Below are positions 1-6,447 of a stretch of 8,384 bases of DNA, one piece after another. Source of the stretch: Gammaproteobacteria bacterium. GTDB taxonomy: Bacteria > Pseudomonadota > Gammaproteobacteria > Arenicellales > Poriferihabitantaceae. The stretch is taken from contig JAIBDK010000087.1 in the NCBI GenBank assembly GCA_024679435.1, positions 1-8,384 on the forward strand, written 5' to 3'. The translations under genes and the position numbers were made by a program. The notes beneath the pieces are model-generated. The model saw only the letters and a list, made by a program, of their open reading frames with translations. It searched no databases and had not been told where the DNA came from. How positions within the stretch are numbered: the first letter of the stretch is position 1; every line of letters begins with the position of its first letter.

Positions 1-93
1 AGGAGATAGCCCGACTTTCTCCGCGAGGGATTGATTGGTGACACTGGCATCACGCTGAAGACAATCGAGAATTCGTCGATCAAGTGCGTCCAT
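1..93 (-). CDS. Lrp/AsnC-family transcriptional regulator, N-terminal fragment
   Basis: The first 31 codons of a minus-strand gene that runs off the left edge. The peptide opens MDALDRRILDCLQRDASVTN and continues QSLAEKVGLSP, the usual start of the AsnC-type helix-turn-helix domain: an 'LD..IL..LQ.DA' first helix, then 'LAE.VGLSP' leading into the recognition helix. Family members bind DNA through this domain and sense amino acids or related small molecules through a C-terminal RAM domain, which lies outside the window. The ATG at 91-93 fits the normal family start, and no upstream in-frame start was seen. No good ribosome binding site is visible. The gene diverges from the Gate-domain membrane protein at 222, an arrangement common for a local regulator controlling a transporter-like neighbour; that link is inference. 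Confidence 0.85.
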   Translation of the reverse strand, partial: MDALDRRILDCLQRDASVTNQSLAEKVGLSP

Positions 94-121
94 GTGAATA
101 TTCTGCGTTATTTTATATAGA

Positions 122-144
122 GAACGATATATTATTACTCGTTC
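122..144. promoter_or_regulatory. Candidate operator in the divergent intergenic region
   Basis: A dyad with 6-base arms, GAACGA (122-127) and TCGTTC (139-144), around an AT-only or nearly AT-only 11-base centre. It sits between the divergent regulator and membrane protein genes. Short dyads with AT-rich centres are typical of Lrp/AsnC binding sites, so it could be where the regulator controls both genes. Arms this short can occur by chance, and no clear -35/-10 pair was assigned. Confidence 0.3.
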
Positions 145-221
145 AGAAGTAGATTGGCAGCATTATCTGCACCACCTTTCGTATTATCTGTGATCCTCCC
201 TACCCTAAGGATTATTCGACT

Positions 222-1181
222 ATGTATCTCTCAAACTGGTTGTTCACTACCCGTTCTGTACTGTGGGAGACCGCTCAGGTCTACTGGGTCCTGCTTAAAG
301 TCATGGTACCGGCCCTGGTAGTTGTTAAGTTATTGCAGGAATGGGGCGCTATCGACGGACTTGGTGTGCTTTTATCTCCGGTGATGTCGATAGTGGGACT
401 GCCCGCAATAATGGGGGTGGTCTGGGCCACTACATTGCTCACAAACGTATTCACCGGTGTGGTTGTTTTTTTGCAGATTGCCGGTGACATGCAGTTGACC
501 GTAGAACAGGTTACCGTGCTCGGAACCATGATGCTGATCGGCCACTCCTTGCCAATTGAAGGGGCTGTGGCTCGACGAGCAGGCGTACCCTGGTGGGTCA
601 CAATTGCATTGCGGGTAGGCGGTGCGTTTCTTCTGGGTGGCATACTTCACATTATTTACACGAGATTTAGTTTGCATCAGGTGCCTGCTCGAATCGTCTG
701 GCAGTTTGAAACGACCGATAACTCGTTAGAATCCTGGGCATTAGTTCAACTCAATACCCTGGCATTGATCTTCTTCATTATTCTTGCACTGATCGTATTC
801 TTGAAAATATTAAGCGCTCTTGGGCTCGAGAGGATTATGCATATAGCTCTGTCGCCACTACTGCGAGTATTGGGCATCGGACAGGCTGCTGCTAATACTA
901 CAGTGATTGGAGTTGCTTTAGGCCTGAGTTATGGCGCCGGACTTCTCATCCGTGATTTGGAAAAAGGCATTATGAGCCGTCGCGACAGTTTCCTGGCGCT
1001 ATGCTTTCTAGGTCTGGTCCATAGCGTGATAGAAGACACTTTACTCATCATGGCGATCGGGGCCGACCTGTCTGGCATTTTATGGGCTCGCCTCCTTTTT
1101 TCAATTGTGGTGGTCGCACTACTGGCTCGATTCATCAATTACATAGAGGTAAGACGTGTAGCATCTAAAGTGGATCGCTAG
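222..1181 (+). CDS. Nucleoside-recognition (Gate) domain integral membrane protein
   Basis: A 319-residue polytopic membrane protein resembling the nucleoside-recognition/Gate family (related to SpmA and YjiH-type proteins). Substrates of this subgroup are not established, and transport of a small solute is inference. Hydrophobic segments lie near residues 20-38, 57-88, 96-112, 125-146, 173-198, 226-243, 257-276 and 284-306. The two halves look alike: MLIGHSLPIEGAV (104-116) in the first half is mirrored by LVHSVIEDTLL (265-275) in the second, each with a His-Ser pair and an acidic residue. A conserved-looking 'LSYGAGLLIRDLEKG' (235-249) precedes the second. The start is supported by AAGGA at 207-211, ten bases before the ATG. 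It diverges from the Lrp/AsnC gene. Copy 0 of the dispersed repeat begins about 25 bases past the stop, and no terminator was seen. Confidence 0.8.
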   Translation: MYLSNWLFTTRSVLWETAQVYWVLLKVMVPALVVVKLLQEWGAIDGLGVLLSPVMSIVGLPAIMGVVWATTLLTNVFTGVVVFLQIAGDMQLTVEQVTVLGTMMLIGHSLPIEGAVARRAGVPWWVTIALRVGGAFLLGGILHIIYTRFSLHQVPARIVWQFETTDNSLESWALVQLNTLALIFFIILALIVFLKILSALGLERIMHIALSPLLRVLGIGQAAANTTVIGVALGLSYGAGLLIRDLEKGIMSRRDSFLALCFLGLVHSVIEDTLLIMAIGADLSGILWARLLFSIVVVALLARFINYIEVRRVASKVDR

Positions 1182-1206
1182 ACCAGCGAACAGCGGGTTT
1201 ACGATC

Positions 1207-1323
1207 CGACCGCTCAGGACACATTTCCATCTCTGAAAAATCAAATCTGAATAACTTTTTTCGCCAAAGGCGACACTGAATAACGCATAACGGGAGGTTG
1301 AGAACAGCGCTAAACGGTCACTG
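1207..1323 (+). repeat. Dispersed repeat, copy 0 (most diverged)
   Basis: The right part, GACACTGAATAACGCATAAC from 1272 followed by GGGAGG, matches the core of the other copies. It then diverges and regains a similar end (AACGGTCAC) after extra bases. The left edge, CGACCGCTCAG at 1207, resembles the inverted left end of copy B (CGTCCGCTCAG). It lies just after the membrane protein stop. Boundaries are approximate. Confidence 0.45.
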
Positions 1324-1436
1324 CCATGCCCTATGTCATCGGCGGCTTTCGCAGCAATAATTCCCAAAACGCGGTGGTTACTTGACTCGAATCGACACTC
1401 AGTGGCAGTTCATTTTGTCGGTACCCTTGTATACGC

Positions 1437-1538
1437 TTAGAGCGCATCGTCTCGATACAACGCCCCATCCAGGTACTTGAAGCCTGAGTCACAGGCGGCA
1501 GTGATAATGACACCACCTTCACCAATCTCTCGCGCTAA
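1437..1538 (-). pseudogene. Remnant of the C-terminus of a PLP-dependent cysteine synthase-like enzyme
   Basis: On the minus strand, 33 codons end in TAA at 1437-1439 and read LAREIGEGGV, then IITAACDSGF, then KYLDGALYRDDAL. This matches the C-terminal pattern of cysteine synthase/cystathionine beta-synthase-type PLP enzymes, where a helix ending in 'AR..G.G' leads to a strand and the '(C)DSG.(R/K)YL' loop that helps hold the cofactor phosphate. An in-frame TAG at 1539-1541 comes directly before it, and nothing upstream resembles the remaining 270 or so residues, including the PLP lysine. It is therefore a dead fragment, not a gene. It lies between repeat copies 0 and A, which suggests loss of the rest by recombination or insertion (inference). 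The family call rests on a short stretch. Confidence 0.5.
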
Positions 1539-1566
1539 CTATTGACTTTGCCTCACCTCACGCAAC

Positions 1567-1588
1567 CGGGGATCAATCAGGATCCCCG
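1567..1588. other. Perfect 8-bp hairpin beside repeat copy A
   Basis: CGGGGATC (1567-1574) and GATCCCCG (1581-1588) pair perfectly across a 6-base loop. No T-run follows on either strand, so it does not look like an intrinsic terminator. It sits immediately left of the copy A core and may be part of that element. Confidence 0.5.
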
Positions 1589-1593
1589 CTTAG

Positions 1594-1634
1594 GAGACAC
1601 TGAAAGCCGAATCGCAGGAGGCAGCGAACGGCAC
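1594..1634 (+). repeat. Dispersed repeat, copy A core
   Basis: A 41-base core aligns without gaps to 2697-2737 (34 of 41 identical, counted by hand) and to 6672-6712. It starts GAGACACTG and ends GGAGGCAGCGAACGGCAC. The outer arms seen in copy B are not clear here. CGAACG-GCA-CGTTCG at 1625-1639 forms a small hairpin at its right end. No gene follows directly. Confidence 0.65.
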
Positions 1635-1941
1635 GTTCGGATAATTTTGACCAGCAATCGCTAACAATCCAGCGGAGAACTTTGACGCTGGCGCTATTTC
1701 GTATTCACTCTTTTTATTTCGATTACCTAAATATAGAAACAATTGATTTCAATTTCTCAGTACCCAAGTGTATGGTCATCGCAAGCGTAATTTATAAACG
1801 CACTTTTACCATTTAGGGCTGACGGCCATCCGTTACTTAGCCGTTTCTTTACAGCGACCGTCTAACTAACCATATAGAGAAAAATTAATTTCTTACTCTT
1901 AATTGGGTACACATAAAATATAGTTTGTTAGGGGGAAAGAA
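1635..1941. other. Non-coding AT-rich stretch before the small ORF
   Basis: No convincing coding sequence on either strand. A short dyad, CCAGCG (1669-1674) and CGCTGG (1686-1691), lies next to copy A. The AT-rich part from about 1855 presumably holds the promoter of the small ORF at 1942; TATAGT at 1919-1924 is -10-like but has no matching -35, so no promoter is called. Confidence 0.4.
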
Positions 1942-2037
1942 ATGAAATCATCAATTAAAAATGGTATGACGCTGCAGTGGATCAGAGCCAACTTTGCGAA
2001 ATTCACGAAATCTTATTCCCTCAATCCCAAAATTTAA
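1942..2037 (+). CDS. Small basic ORF of 31 codons, unknown function
   Basis: The ORF begins MKSSIKNGMTLQWIRANFAK and ends FTKSYSLNPKI. Support comes from a strong purine-rich ribosome binding site, AGGGGGAAAG at 1930-1939, placed just before the ATG, and from its position 38 bases ahead of the membrane protein gene at 2076 on the same strand. The peptide is basic (about six Lys or Arg, no acidic residue) and could form one short amphipathic helix. No family was recognised. It could be a real small protein, a leader peptide coupled to the downstream gene, or a chance ORF with a good Shine-Dalgarno sequence. Confidence 0.4.
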   Translation: MKSSIKNGMTLQWIRANFAKFTKSYSLNPKI

Positions 2038-2075
2038 CAGCGTCGCATACAGGGCTAACAATCGGGAGGTAAACA

Positions 2076-2564
2076 ATGTTCGAAGTACTTCATGCCGATT
2101 CAAGACGATCGGGTCGATTGGTTGATTTTACGGTTCTGGGTGCAGGGTTCTATGTCTCTTGCATGCTTCTGTCAGTTGAGTTAGAAAGTAGTTCTTTCCT
2201 CCCGACACTGACCTATTCGACAATTCTTTTAATCTTCATGCGCTTATCCAAAAGGGTTGTAGCCAGTTACAATAAATCAATCGGTGAAACTATATGTCAG
2301 ATTCTTGGCAATGCTATGGGCATCTTGGTTGGCACCTGGTTTGTATTGTTGCCAGGAAACATACTCTCAGCTCGTGGTGATATTTTCGTTGCAGTTATTC
2401 TCTCCGGTATTATGGTTTTCTTTGTTTTAGGTACACTTAGCCCGTTAGTGTATAAAACCTCATTGAGACGTAAATACTCATCTGATCACTTTCAGTATAG
2501 GAATAGTAAAAGCCCTATTTCCCTGCAACAAGTTGCGAAACGTAATCTGCCAATCTCTCGATAA
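2076..2564 (+). CDS. Unrecognised four-helix membrane protein
   Basis: A 162-residue protein with four likely membrane segments near residues 16-36, 43-57, 73-93 and 102-126, and a basic polar tail from 127 (KTSLRRKYSS and on). Positive charges cluster at 10-14 (RRSGR), at 56-60 (RLSKR) and after the last helix, consistent with both ends lying in the cytoplasm. No catalytic or ligand-binding motif was recognised. The start is well supported by GGGAGG at 2064-2069, six bases before the ATG. It may be co-transcribed with the 31-codon ORF upstream. Repeat copy B begins 26 bases after the stop. The length suits a complete small protein, not a fragment. A small transport subunit or immunity-like protein is possible, but nothing in the sequence favours either. 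Confidence 0.65.
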   Translation: MFEVLHADSRRSGRLVDFTVLGAGFYVSCMLLSVELESSSFLPTLTYSTILLIFMRLSKRVVASYNKSIGETICQILGNAMGILVGTWFVLLPGNILSARGDIFVAVILSGIMVFFVLGTLSPLVYKTSLRRKYSSDHFQYRNSKSPISLQQVAKRNLPISR

Positions 2565-2590
2565 CGTTTATATTAACTAGAATTTCTATT

Positions 2591-2745
2591 CGTCCGCTCA
2601 GTTCTCACGCTGTCCTCTGCCATTCAAAGATGAGCGCTCTTTTGGGCACTTAGCGGAAGCTTAATTCCTCCTGGCGAGGGCCAGCCTTCTCCATAAGAGA
2701 CACTGGAAAACGTATCGTGGGAGGCAGCAAACGGCACAGCGGACG
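2591..2745 (+). repeat. Dispersed repeat, copy B (fullest copy), with imperfect inverted ends
   Basis: The ends CGTCCGCT (2591-2598) and AGCGGACG (2738-2745) are perfect inverted repeats. Weaker inverted similarity continues inward (GCTGTCCTC near 2609 against GCTGCCTCC read back from 2728). Its middle, 2644-2706, aligns without gaps to copy C (49 of 63 identical). Its right core, 2697-2737, matches copies A and D. Its left part, 2614-2636, matches copy D at 6632-6655. About 155 bases with inverted ends and no coding capacity suggests a MITE-like element. It lies directly upstream of the first cyclase gene. Confidence 0.7.
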
Positions 2746-2787
2746 CTCGGCAACAGTGATATCATGGTCTTTGATGTTTTTTCACGT

Positions 2788-2820
2788 TAGTATCCGACGA
2801 AGTTACGACTCTATGAGGGC
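2788..2820 (+). promoter_or_regulatory. Shared leader motif upstream of cyclase 1
   Basis: TAGTATC-N3-CGAAGTT at 2788-2804 recurs at 6742-6758 upstream of the second cyclase with identical spacing (14 of 17 bases the same), followed in both by CTAT and then GGGC. GAGGG at 2815-2819, nine bases before the ATG, serves as the ribosome binding site. The pattern does not fit a canonical sigma-70 promoter with a 17-base spacer, so its role (promoter, operator or RNA leader) is open. Confidence 0.5.
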
Positions 2821-2828
2821 ATCTTTAG

Positions 2829-4607
2829 ATGGAAGACCGTCTGCCACGTAAGCTAGCCGCTATCCTGTACGCTGACGTAGCCGGGTACAGTCGGCTAACC
2901 GGAGACGATGAAGATGCTACTCATAGAACCCTCAGCGAGTACCTGGACCTTATTGCTCTGACCATTAGCTCTCATAATGGTAAGGTAATGCATTACGCTG
3001 GTGATGCTGTGCTAGCTAAATTCGATGCTGTGGTCGATGCTCTCTCTAGTGCTACCGATATCCAAATCAAACTCGCTTCACAAAATGAAAAACTACCGGA
3101 TGAGCGCAAGGTGTATTTTCGTATCGGCGTAAATCTAGGTGACGTAATCGAAGATCGGGGTGATATTTATGGGGATGGTGTGAACATTGCAGCAAGACTA
3201 GAAAGCCTTGCCTATCCAGGTGGTATCTGTATCTCTGAAGCCGTGCGTTCCGCCATCAAAAAGAAATTTGATCTACGCTACGAGGAAATGGGAGAACAGA
3301 TACTGAAGAACATCGAAGAGCCAGTTCGAGCTTATCGAGTATTAATTCGCGCCTTGCCCGAAATGGCTCCCGAGTCGGACAATAGCGTATCCGAAATATT
3401 ATCACTAGATTTTGCCTTGCCTGATCGACCCTCTATTGCAATATTGCCGTTCAGGAGCCTAGGAGCCGATCCGGGCAAAGACTACCTGGCTGACGGAATC
3501 AGACTCGGAATTCAGGCCTCCCTTGTACAGTTATCCGGGTTGTTTTTGATTAATGCTCCCGTTCTGAACGATTATCGAGGAAGAGATGTATCTGCGGAAG
3601 AAGTGGGCAAAGAACTAGGTGTTAAATATATCCTGGACGGCACGGTGCAACAGTCCGGGGACCGGGTTAGAGCGACAGTGCATCTTACCGATGTAAAATC
3701 CGGGCAGGCCATGTGGGCGGAAACCTACGACCGAATTTTGGACAATGTGTTCGAATTACAGGATGAGATTACCAAAGAAGTAATTTCGTCTTTAAACGTC
3801 AAACTTCTGTCCCGCGAGACAGGCAGGGTTTGGAGCAAGAAGTTAATCAACCCGGAAGCCCTTCAAAATTTTTATCGCGCCTTGAGTAGTCTGTACGAGG
3901 GAACGAAGGAGGACAATGTAACTGCTCGAGAAATGTTTGAAGAGTTGTATCGAGTTCAACCAGATTCAGTTCTGGGCCCAAGTAATATTTCAGTTACTCA
4001 CTGGCTAGATGCATTTTTCAACTGGACTGATTCTCAATCTGAATCTTATATCCAGGCTGAGAAGTGGGCAAAAAAAGCAATAGAATACGAAGATAACAAT
4101 GGTTTGGGCCACGCCGTCCTGGGGCATATTCAACTTCTGCATGGCGATTTTGAGGAGGCGATAAAAACCTGCTCAAAATCAGTAGAACTTCGTTCAAATT
4201 GCCCATTGGCTCACGGCCTGTTGGGTGTTGTGCTGAATTATAACGGCAATCCCAGGGCAGCGATCGGAAGTATCAGGGAGGCCCTTCAACTCCAGAGAGT
4301 TTACCCGCCCTGGCTCATAAACTTCCTGGCTACTGCCTATAGAGACTGCGGAGAGGTAAAGCTTTCCATTACGGCAGCGGAGGAATCGATGAGGCTCAAT
4401 CCAAATAAAAATGATGCGGAACTGATTCTTTGTGCTGACTACAATCTTGCCGCTGATCATGACCAGGCCAAAAGTACCGCAGAGCAAATCGTCGCTAGCA
4501 ACCCATCGTTTAGTCTTGCGAGTTATGCCAAGAGCCAACCTTATAAAAACCCGGCTCAGCTTGATCGTGTCATTAGCGCCCTTCGGGAGGCAGGATTGCC
4601 TGAGTGA
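2829..4607 (+). CDS. Class III nucleotide cyclase fused to TolB-like and TPR domains (cyclase 1)
   Basis: A 592-residue protein expected to make a cyclic nucleotide, probably cAMP. Cyclase domain, about residues 8-172: metal-binding Asp16 (LYADVAGYSRL) and Asp59 (YAGDAVLAKF), transition-state Asn119 and Arg123 (GDGVNIAARLE), and adenine-selecting Asp112 (GDIYGDG). His55 stands where adenylyl cyclases usually have the purine-selecting Lys. A TolB N-terminal-like domain follows at about 198-330 (PDRPSIAILPF, DYLADGI, ELGVKYILDGTV, LQDEIT), then TPR-type helices at about 345-575, ending AGLPE as in many relatives. No membrane helix joins the cyclase and TolB-like parts, so it is probably cytosolic, with the TPRs as a protein-binding arm. 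Start: GAGGG nine bases upstream. Repeat copies B and C flank it, suggesting it moved as a unit. Confidence 0.9.
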   Translation: MEDRLPRKLAAILYADVAGYSRLTGDDEDATHRTLSEYLDLIALTISSHNGKVMHYAGDAVLAKFDAVVDALSSATDIQIKLASQNEKLPDERKVYFRIGVNLGDVIEDRGDIYGDGVNIAARLESLAYPGGICISEAVRSAIKKKFDLRYEEMGEQILKNIEEPVRAYRVLIRALPEMAPESDNSVSEILSLDFALPDRPSIAILPFRSLGADPGKDYLADGIRLGIQASLVQLSGLFLINAPVLNDYRGRDVSAEEVGKELGVKYILDGTVQQSGDRVRATVHLTDVKSGQAMWAETYDRILDNVFELQDEITKEVISSLNVKLLSRETGRVWSKKLINPEALQNFYRALSSLYEGTKEDNVTAREMFEELYRVQPDSVLGPSNISVTHWLDAFFNWTDSQSESYIQAEKWAKKAIEYEDNNGLGHAVLGHIQLLHGDFEEAIKTCSKSVELRSNCPLAHGLLGVVLNYNGNPRAAIGSIREALQLQRVYPPWLINFLATAYRDCGEVKLSITAAEESMRLNPNKNDAELILCADYNLAADHDQAKSTAEQIVASNPSFSLASYAKSQPYKNPAQLDRVISALREAGLPE

Positions 4608-4610
4608 CCG

Positions 4611-4678
4611 TTGAGGGCACATAGCGGAATCCTAATTCTTCTTGGCGAGAGGGTGCTTTCTCCGAAGCAGACACTGGG
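4611..4678 (+). repeat. Dispersed repeat, copy C, truncated at the desaturase junction
   Basis: 4615-4677 aligns without gaps to 2644-2706 of copy B (49 of 63 identical, counted by hand). It starts a few bases after the cyclase 1 stop. Similarity to the repeat stops after CACTGG at 4672-4677. The right core (GGGAGGCAGC and on) is absent, replaced by desaturase coding sequence on the minus strand. It forms a direct repeat with copy B around cyclase 1, about 1.97 kb apart. Confidence 0.7.
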
Positions 4679-5119
4679 AGCGCGATACATCCGGTACTTG
4701 AATTTCCCGAACGAAGTCAGTGAATCATAGTTTTCTTTGGAAAGTGGCACATACGAATCCGGATGCTCCTCATTCGTTTTCCTGTGATGTAGAAAATGAT
4801 GGTCGTGCAACCACAACGCATAATTAAACAATGCTGGAGCAAAGCCGATGTATGCGATGTATTTATTGAGGGTCTTTGATTTGGTAAGTGAGTTGTGGGC
4901 TGCATCATGTGCCAGTGTCGTAAGGTTCGCCATTTTGATACCCGCAATAATTGCGCCGACCAATTTCAGTAGCCAGCCGGACGATGCCAGCACGAGCACG
5001 ATCGCCAAAATATACATCAGTATATCGATAGTAAACAGGGCTACCCCTTTAGCGGTATGGGGTTTAATGAAAACTGCTAACTCAGTTTGAAGTTGTTTAC
5101 GACTGGGTATGGATTGCAT
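4676..5119 (-). pseudogene. Fatty acid desaturase, N-terminal fragment truncated by repeat copy C
   Basis: The minus-strand start at 5117-5119 has a good ribosome binding site (GGGAGGAAAA in the mRNA sense). About 148 codons look genuine: membrane segments near residues 25-46 and 50-69, histidine box 1 HDAAH (71-75) and box 2 HDHHFLHH (105-112, containing HXXHH), then a polar stretch ending KYRMYRAP. Membrane desaturases of this type use three His boxes to hold a di-iron site and insert double bonds into acyl chains. They are usually near 300 residues or more, and the third box is missing here. From about residue 148 the frame enters repeat copy C, then reads antisense through the end of cyclase 1 to a stop at 4556, giving a nonsense tail (187 codons in all). 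The enzyme is almost surely inactive, though a short peptide may still be made. Confidence 0.8.
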
Positions 5120-5296
5120 CGTCTTTTTTCCTCCCGTTTACCAGAATTCAAAATTTTACGGGTCCATATACAATCAAATGCGTATCAATGTGAAGCGCGG
5201 ACAGTATATTGGAACAGCTGGACAAATCCTGCAAGCAGAGCCTCCCCTTCTATCTGATCCAAAAAGTCTATGGCAACGTGTCACAGCAATTCCGGG

Positions 5297-5354
5297 GCCA
5301 GTATACTTATTTTTCACTGTTTATCAGCGTTTACTCTGAGCTAGGTATACTGTC
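5297..5354. promoter_or_regulatory. Spaced inverted repeat, candidate operator or promoter region
   Basis: CAGTATAC (5299-5306) and GTATACTG (5345-5352) are inverted copies. Extended arms 5297-5308 and 5343-5354 match at 10 of 12 positions, with 34 bases between them. TATACT at 5346-5351 would serve as a -10 for the 52-codon ORF and the NmrA-like gene, but no good -35 is visible. The site also lies upstream of the divergent desaturase fragment, so it may once have controlled both directions. Confidence 0.35.
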
Positions 5355-5400
5355 CCCATAATTGCAGGGATAAATATTCTTCTAACAAGGACAAGTAGTT

Positions 5401-5559
5401 ATGCCAAAATTGAATGATCAATTACCGGCTTTCATCAGACATGTACAGTCCTCCACCGCCATTGAATCTAGCCAGCAAAAAATAGCAAAAATGGAAAGCC
5501 CTTTTATGGGGTTATACAGACCCCGTAAAACCCCGCTAACCAGGAGTCTGTATTATTAA
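5401..5559 (+). CDS. Small ORF of 52 codons, unknown function
   Basis: The peptide begins MPKLNDQLPAFIRHVQSSTA, continues through a polar stretch rich in Ser, Gln and Lys, and ends PRKTPLTRSLYY. It has a good ribosome binding site, AAGGA at 5387-5391, nine bases before the ATG, and lies 27 bases ahead of the NmrA-like gene on the same strand, so the two are likely co-transcribed. There is no signal peptide or membrane segment, and no family was recognised. The C-terminal third is basic and proline-containing. It could be a small partner protein or a translated leader. Confidence 0.5.
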   Translation: MPKLNDQLPAFIRHVQSSTAIESSQQKIAKMESPFMGLYRPRKTPLTRSLYY

Positions 5560-5586
5560 CTTTATAATGAAATCACAGGAGTAGTA

Positions 5587-6447
5587 ATGATGTCTGCCAA
5601 GTTTTTAATTACAGGTGTAACTGGGAATGTTGGGAAAGAAGTCATAGATCGGTTAATTGAAAAAGGACTTCCTGTAAAAGCAGCAGTTCGTGATTTGTCA
5701 AAAGCTGAATCTTTGGGGTTAAAGAATACCGAAATTGTATTATTCGATTACGATAAGCCTGAAACTTTCGAACCGGCACTGGTCGATGTCGACCGTTTGT
5801 TCATTATACCACCTCCATTAAATCCGAAGCAGCACGAACTGATTATCCCCTTGATAGACGTGGCCATTCAATCCGGTGTTAAACATATCGTTAATATTTC
5901 AACAATGAGTGTTGCGCATATCGAGAATCTACCCTTGGGGATTGCCGAACAATATATTGAAAACAGCGGAATCGCTTACACATTCTTACGTCCCAACTGG
6001 TTTATGCAAAACTGCAACGGTTATATGCTGGAAGATATAAAGGAGAGAGGCGCAATTAATTTACCAGCAGGTGATGCGAAAACCAGTTTGATAGACATTC
6101 GTGACATAGTTGACGTGTCTGTTGTGGCACTGACAACGAAAAATCATTTAAACAGGAAATATACACTGACCGGGGGAAAGGCTCTCGATAATTATGAAAT
6201 CGCGAAGATTTTATCGGATGTGAGCGGGAAAAAAATACAATACTATCCGATGACCGACGAGGGTATGAGCCTTTCGTTGAAATCGTTCGGAATGACGGAT
6301 GAAAATGTTGAGATGTATATGGATTTATATCGGTCAATCCGGAAAGGGGACACAGCATCTGTATCACCGGATGTACGAAACGTTCTTGGTCGAGAACCGA
6401 TAACATTTGAGCAATATTCCCATGATTACATCGAATCCTGGAAATAA
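5587..6447 (+). CDS. NmrA-like NAD(P)-binding oxidoreductase (atypical SDR family)
   Basis: A 286-residue cytosolic protein with a Rossmann fold. The N-terminal strand and glycine-rich loop read FLITGVTGNVGKEV (GxTGxxG, residues 6-19), followed by VKAAVRD (30-36), where Arg35 sits in the usual position for favouring NADP. Later parts fit the NmrA/QOR2 group: FIIPPPLNPKQ, VKHIVNISTMS (an atypical active-site region without the classic YxxxK), the FLRPNWFMQN motif and SLIDIRDIVDV. Relatives act as NAD(P)H-quinone oxidoreductases or as redox-sensing proteins; the substrate here cannot be told. The length is normal. The start is either ATG at 5587 or the next ATG at 5590, since AGGAG at 5577-5581 is placed well for both. 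It follows the 52-codon ORF and, by eye, is more AT-rich than the cyclase genes. Confidence 0.85.
   Translation: MMSAKFLITGVTGNVGKEVIDRLIEKGLPVKAAVRDLSKAESLGLKNTEIVLFDYDKPETFEPALVDVDRLFIIPPPLNPKQHELIIPLIDVAIQSGVKHIVNISTMSVAHIENLPLGIAEQYIENSGIAYTFLRPNWFMQNCNGYMLEDIKERGAINLPAGDAKTSLIDIRDIVDVSVVALTTKNHLNRKYTLTGGKALDNYEIAKILSDVSGKKIQYYPMTDEGMSLSLKSFGMTDENVEMYMDLYRSIRKGDTASVSPDVRNVLGREPITFEQYSHDYIESWK

Noticed and set aside
1119..1367. Minus-strand open frame of 82 codons
   Set aside because: It overlaps the end of the Gate-domain gene and repeat copy 0, has no ribosome binding site, and its composition does not look like protein.
1811..1846. Small GC-rich stem region as a possible riboswitch
   Set aside because: Only a five-pair stem with a long loop could be drawn, and no known riboswitch core bases match.
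2591..4678. Repeat copies B and C as integron attC sites around a gene cassette
   Set aside because: The order repeat-gene-repeat is suggestive, but the RYYYAAC/GTRRRRY-type core sites are not seen and no integrase is present.
5109..5339. Plus-strand open frame of 76 codons
   Set aside because: It starts antisense inside the desaturase fragment, lacks a ribosome binding site and covers the likely promoter region.
5563..5568. TATAAT as a -10 box for the NmrA-like gene
   Set aside because: The start would fall at or near the AGGAG ribosome binding site, and no -35 lies at a suitable distance.
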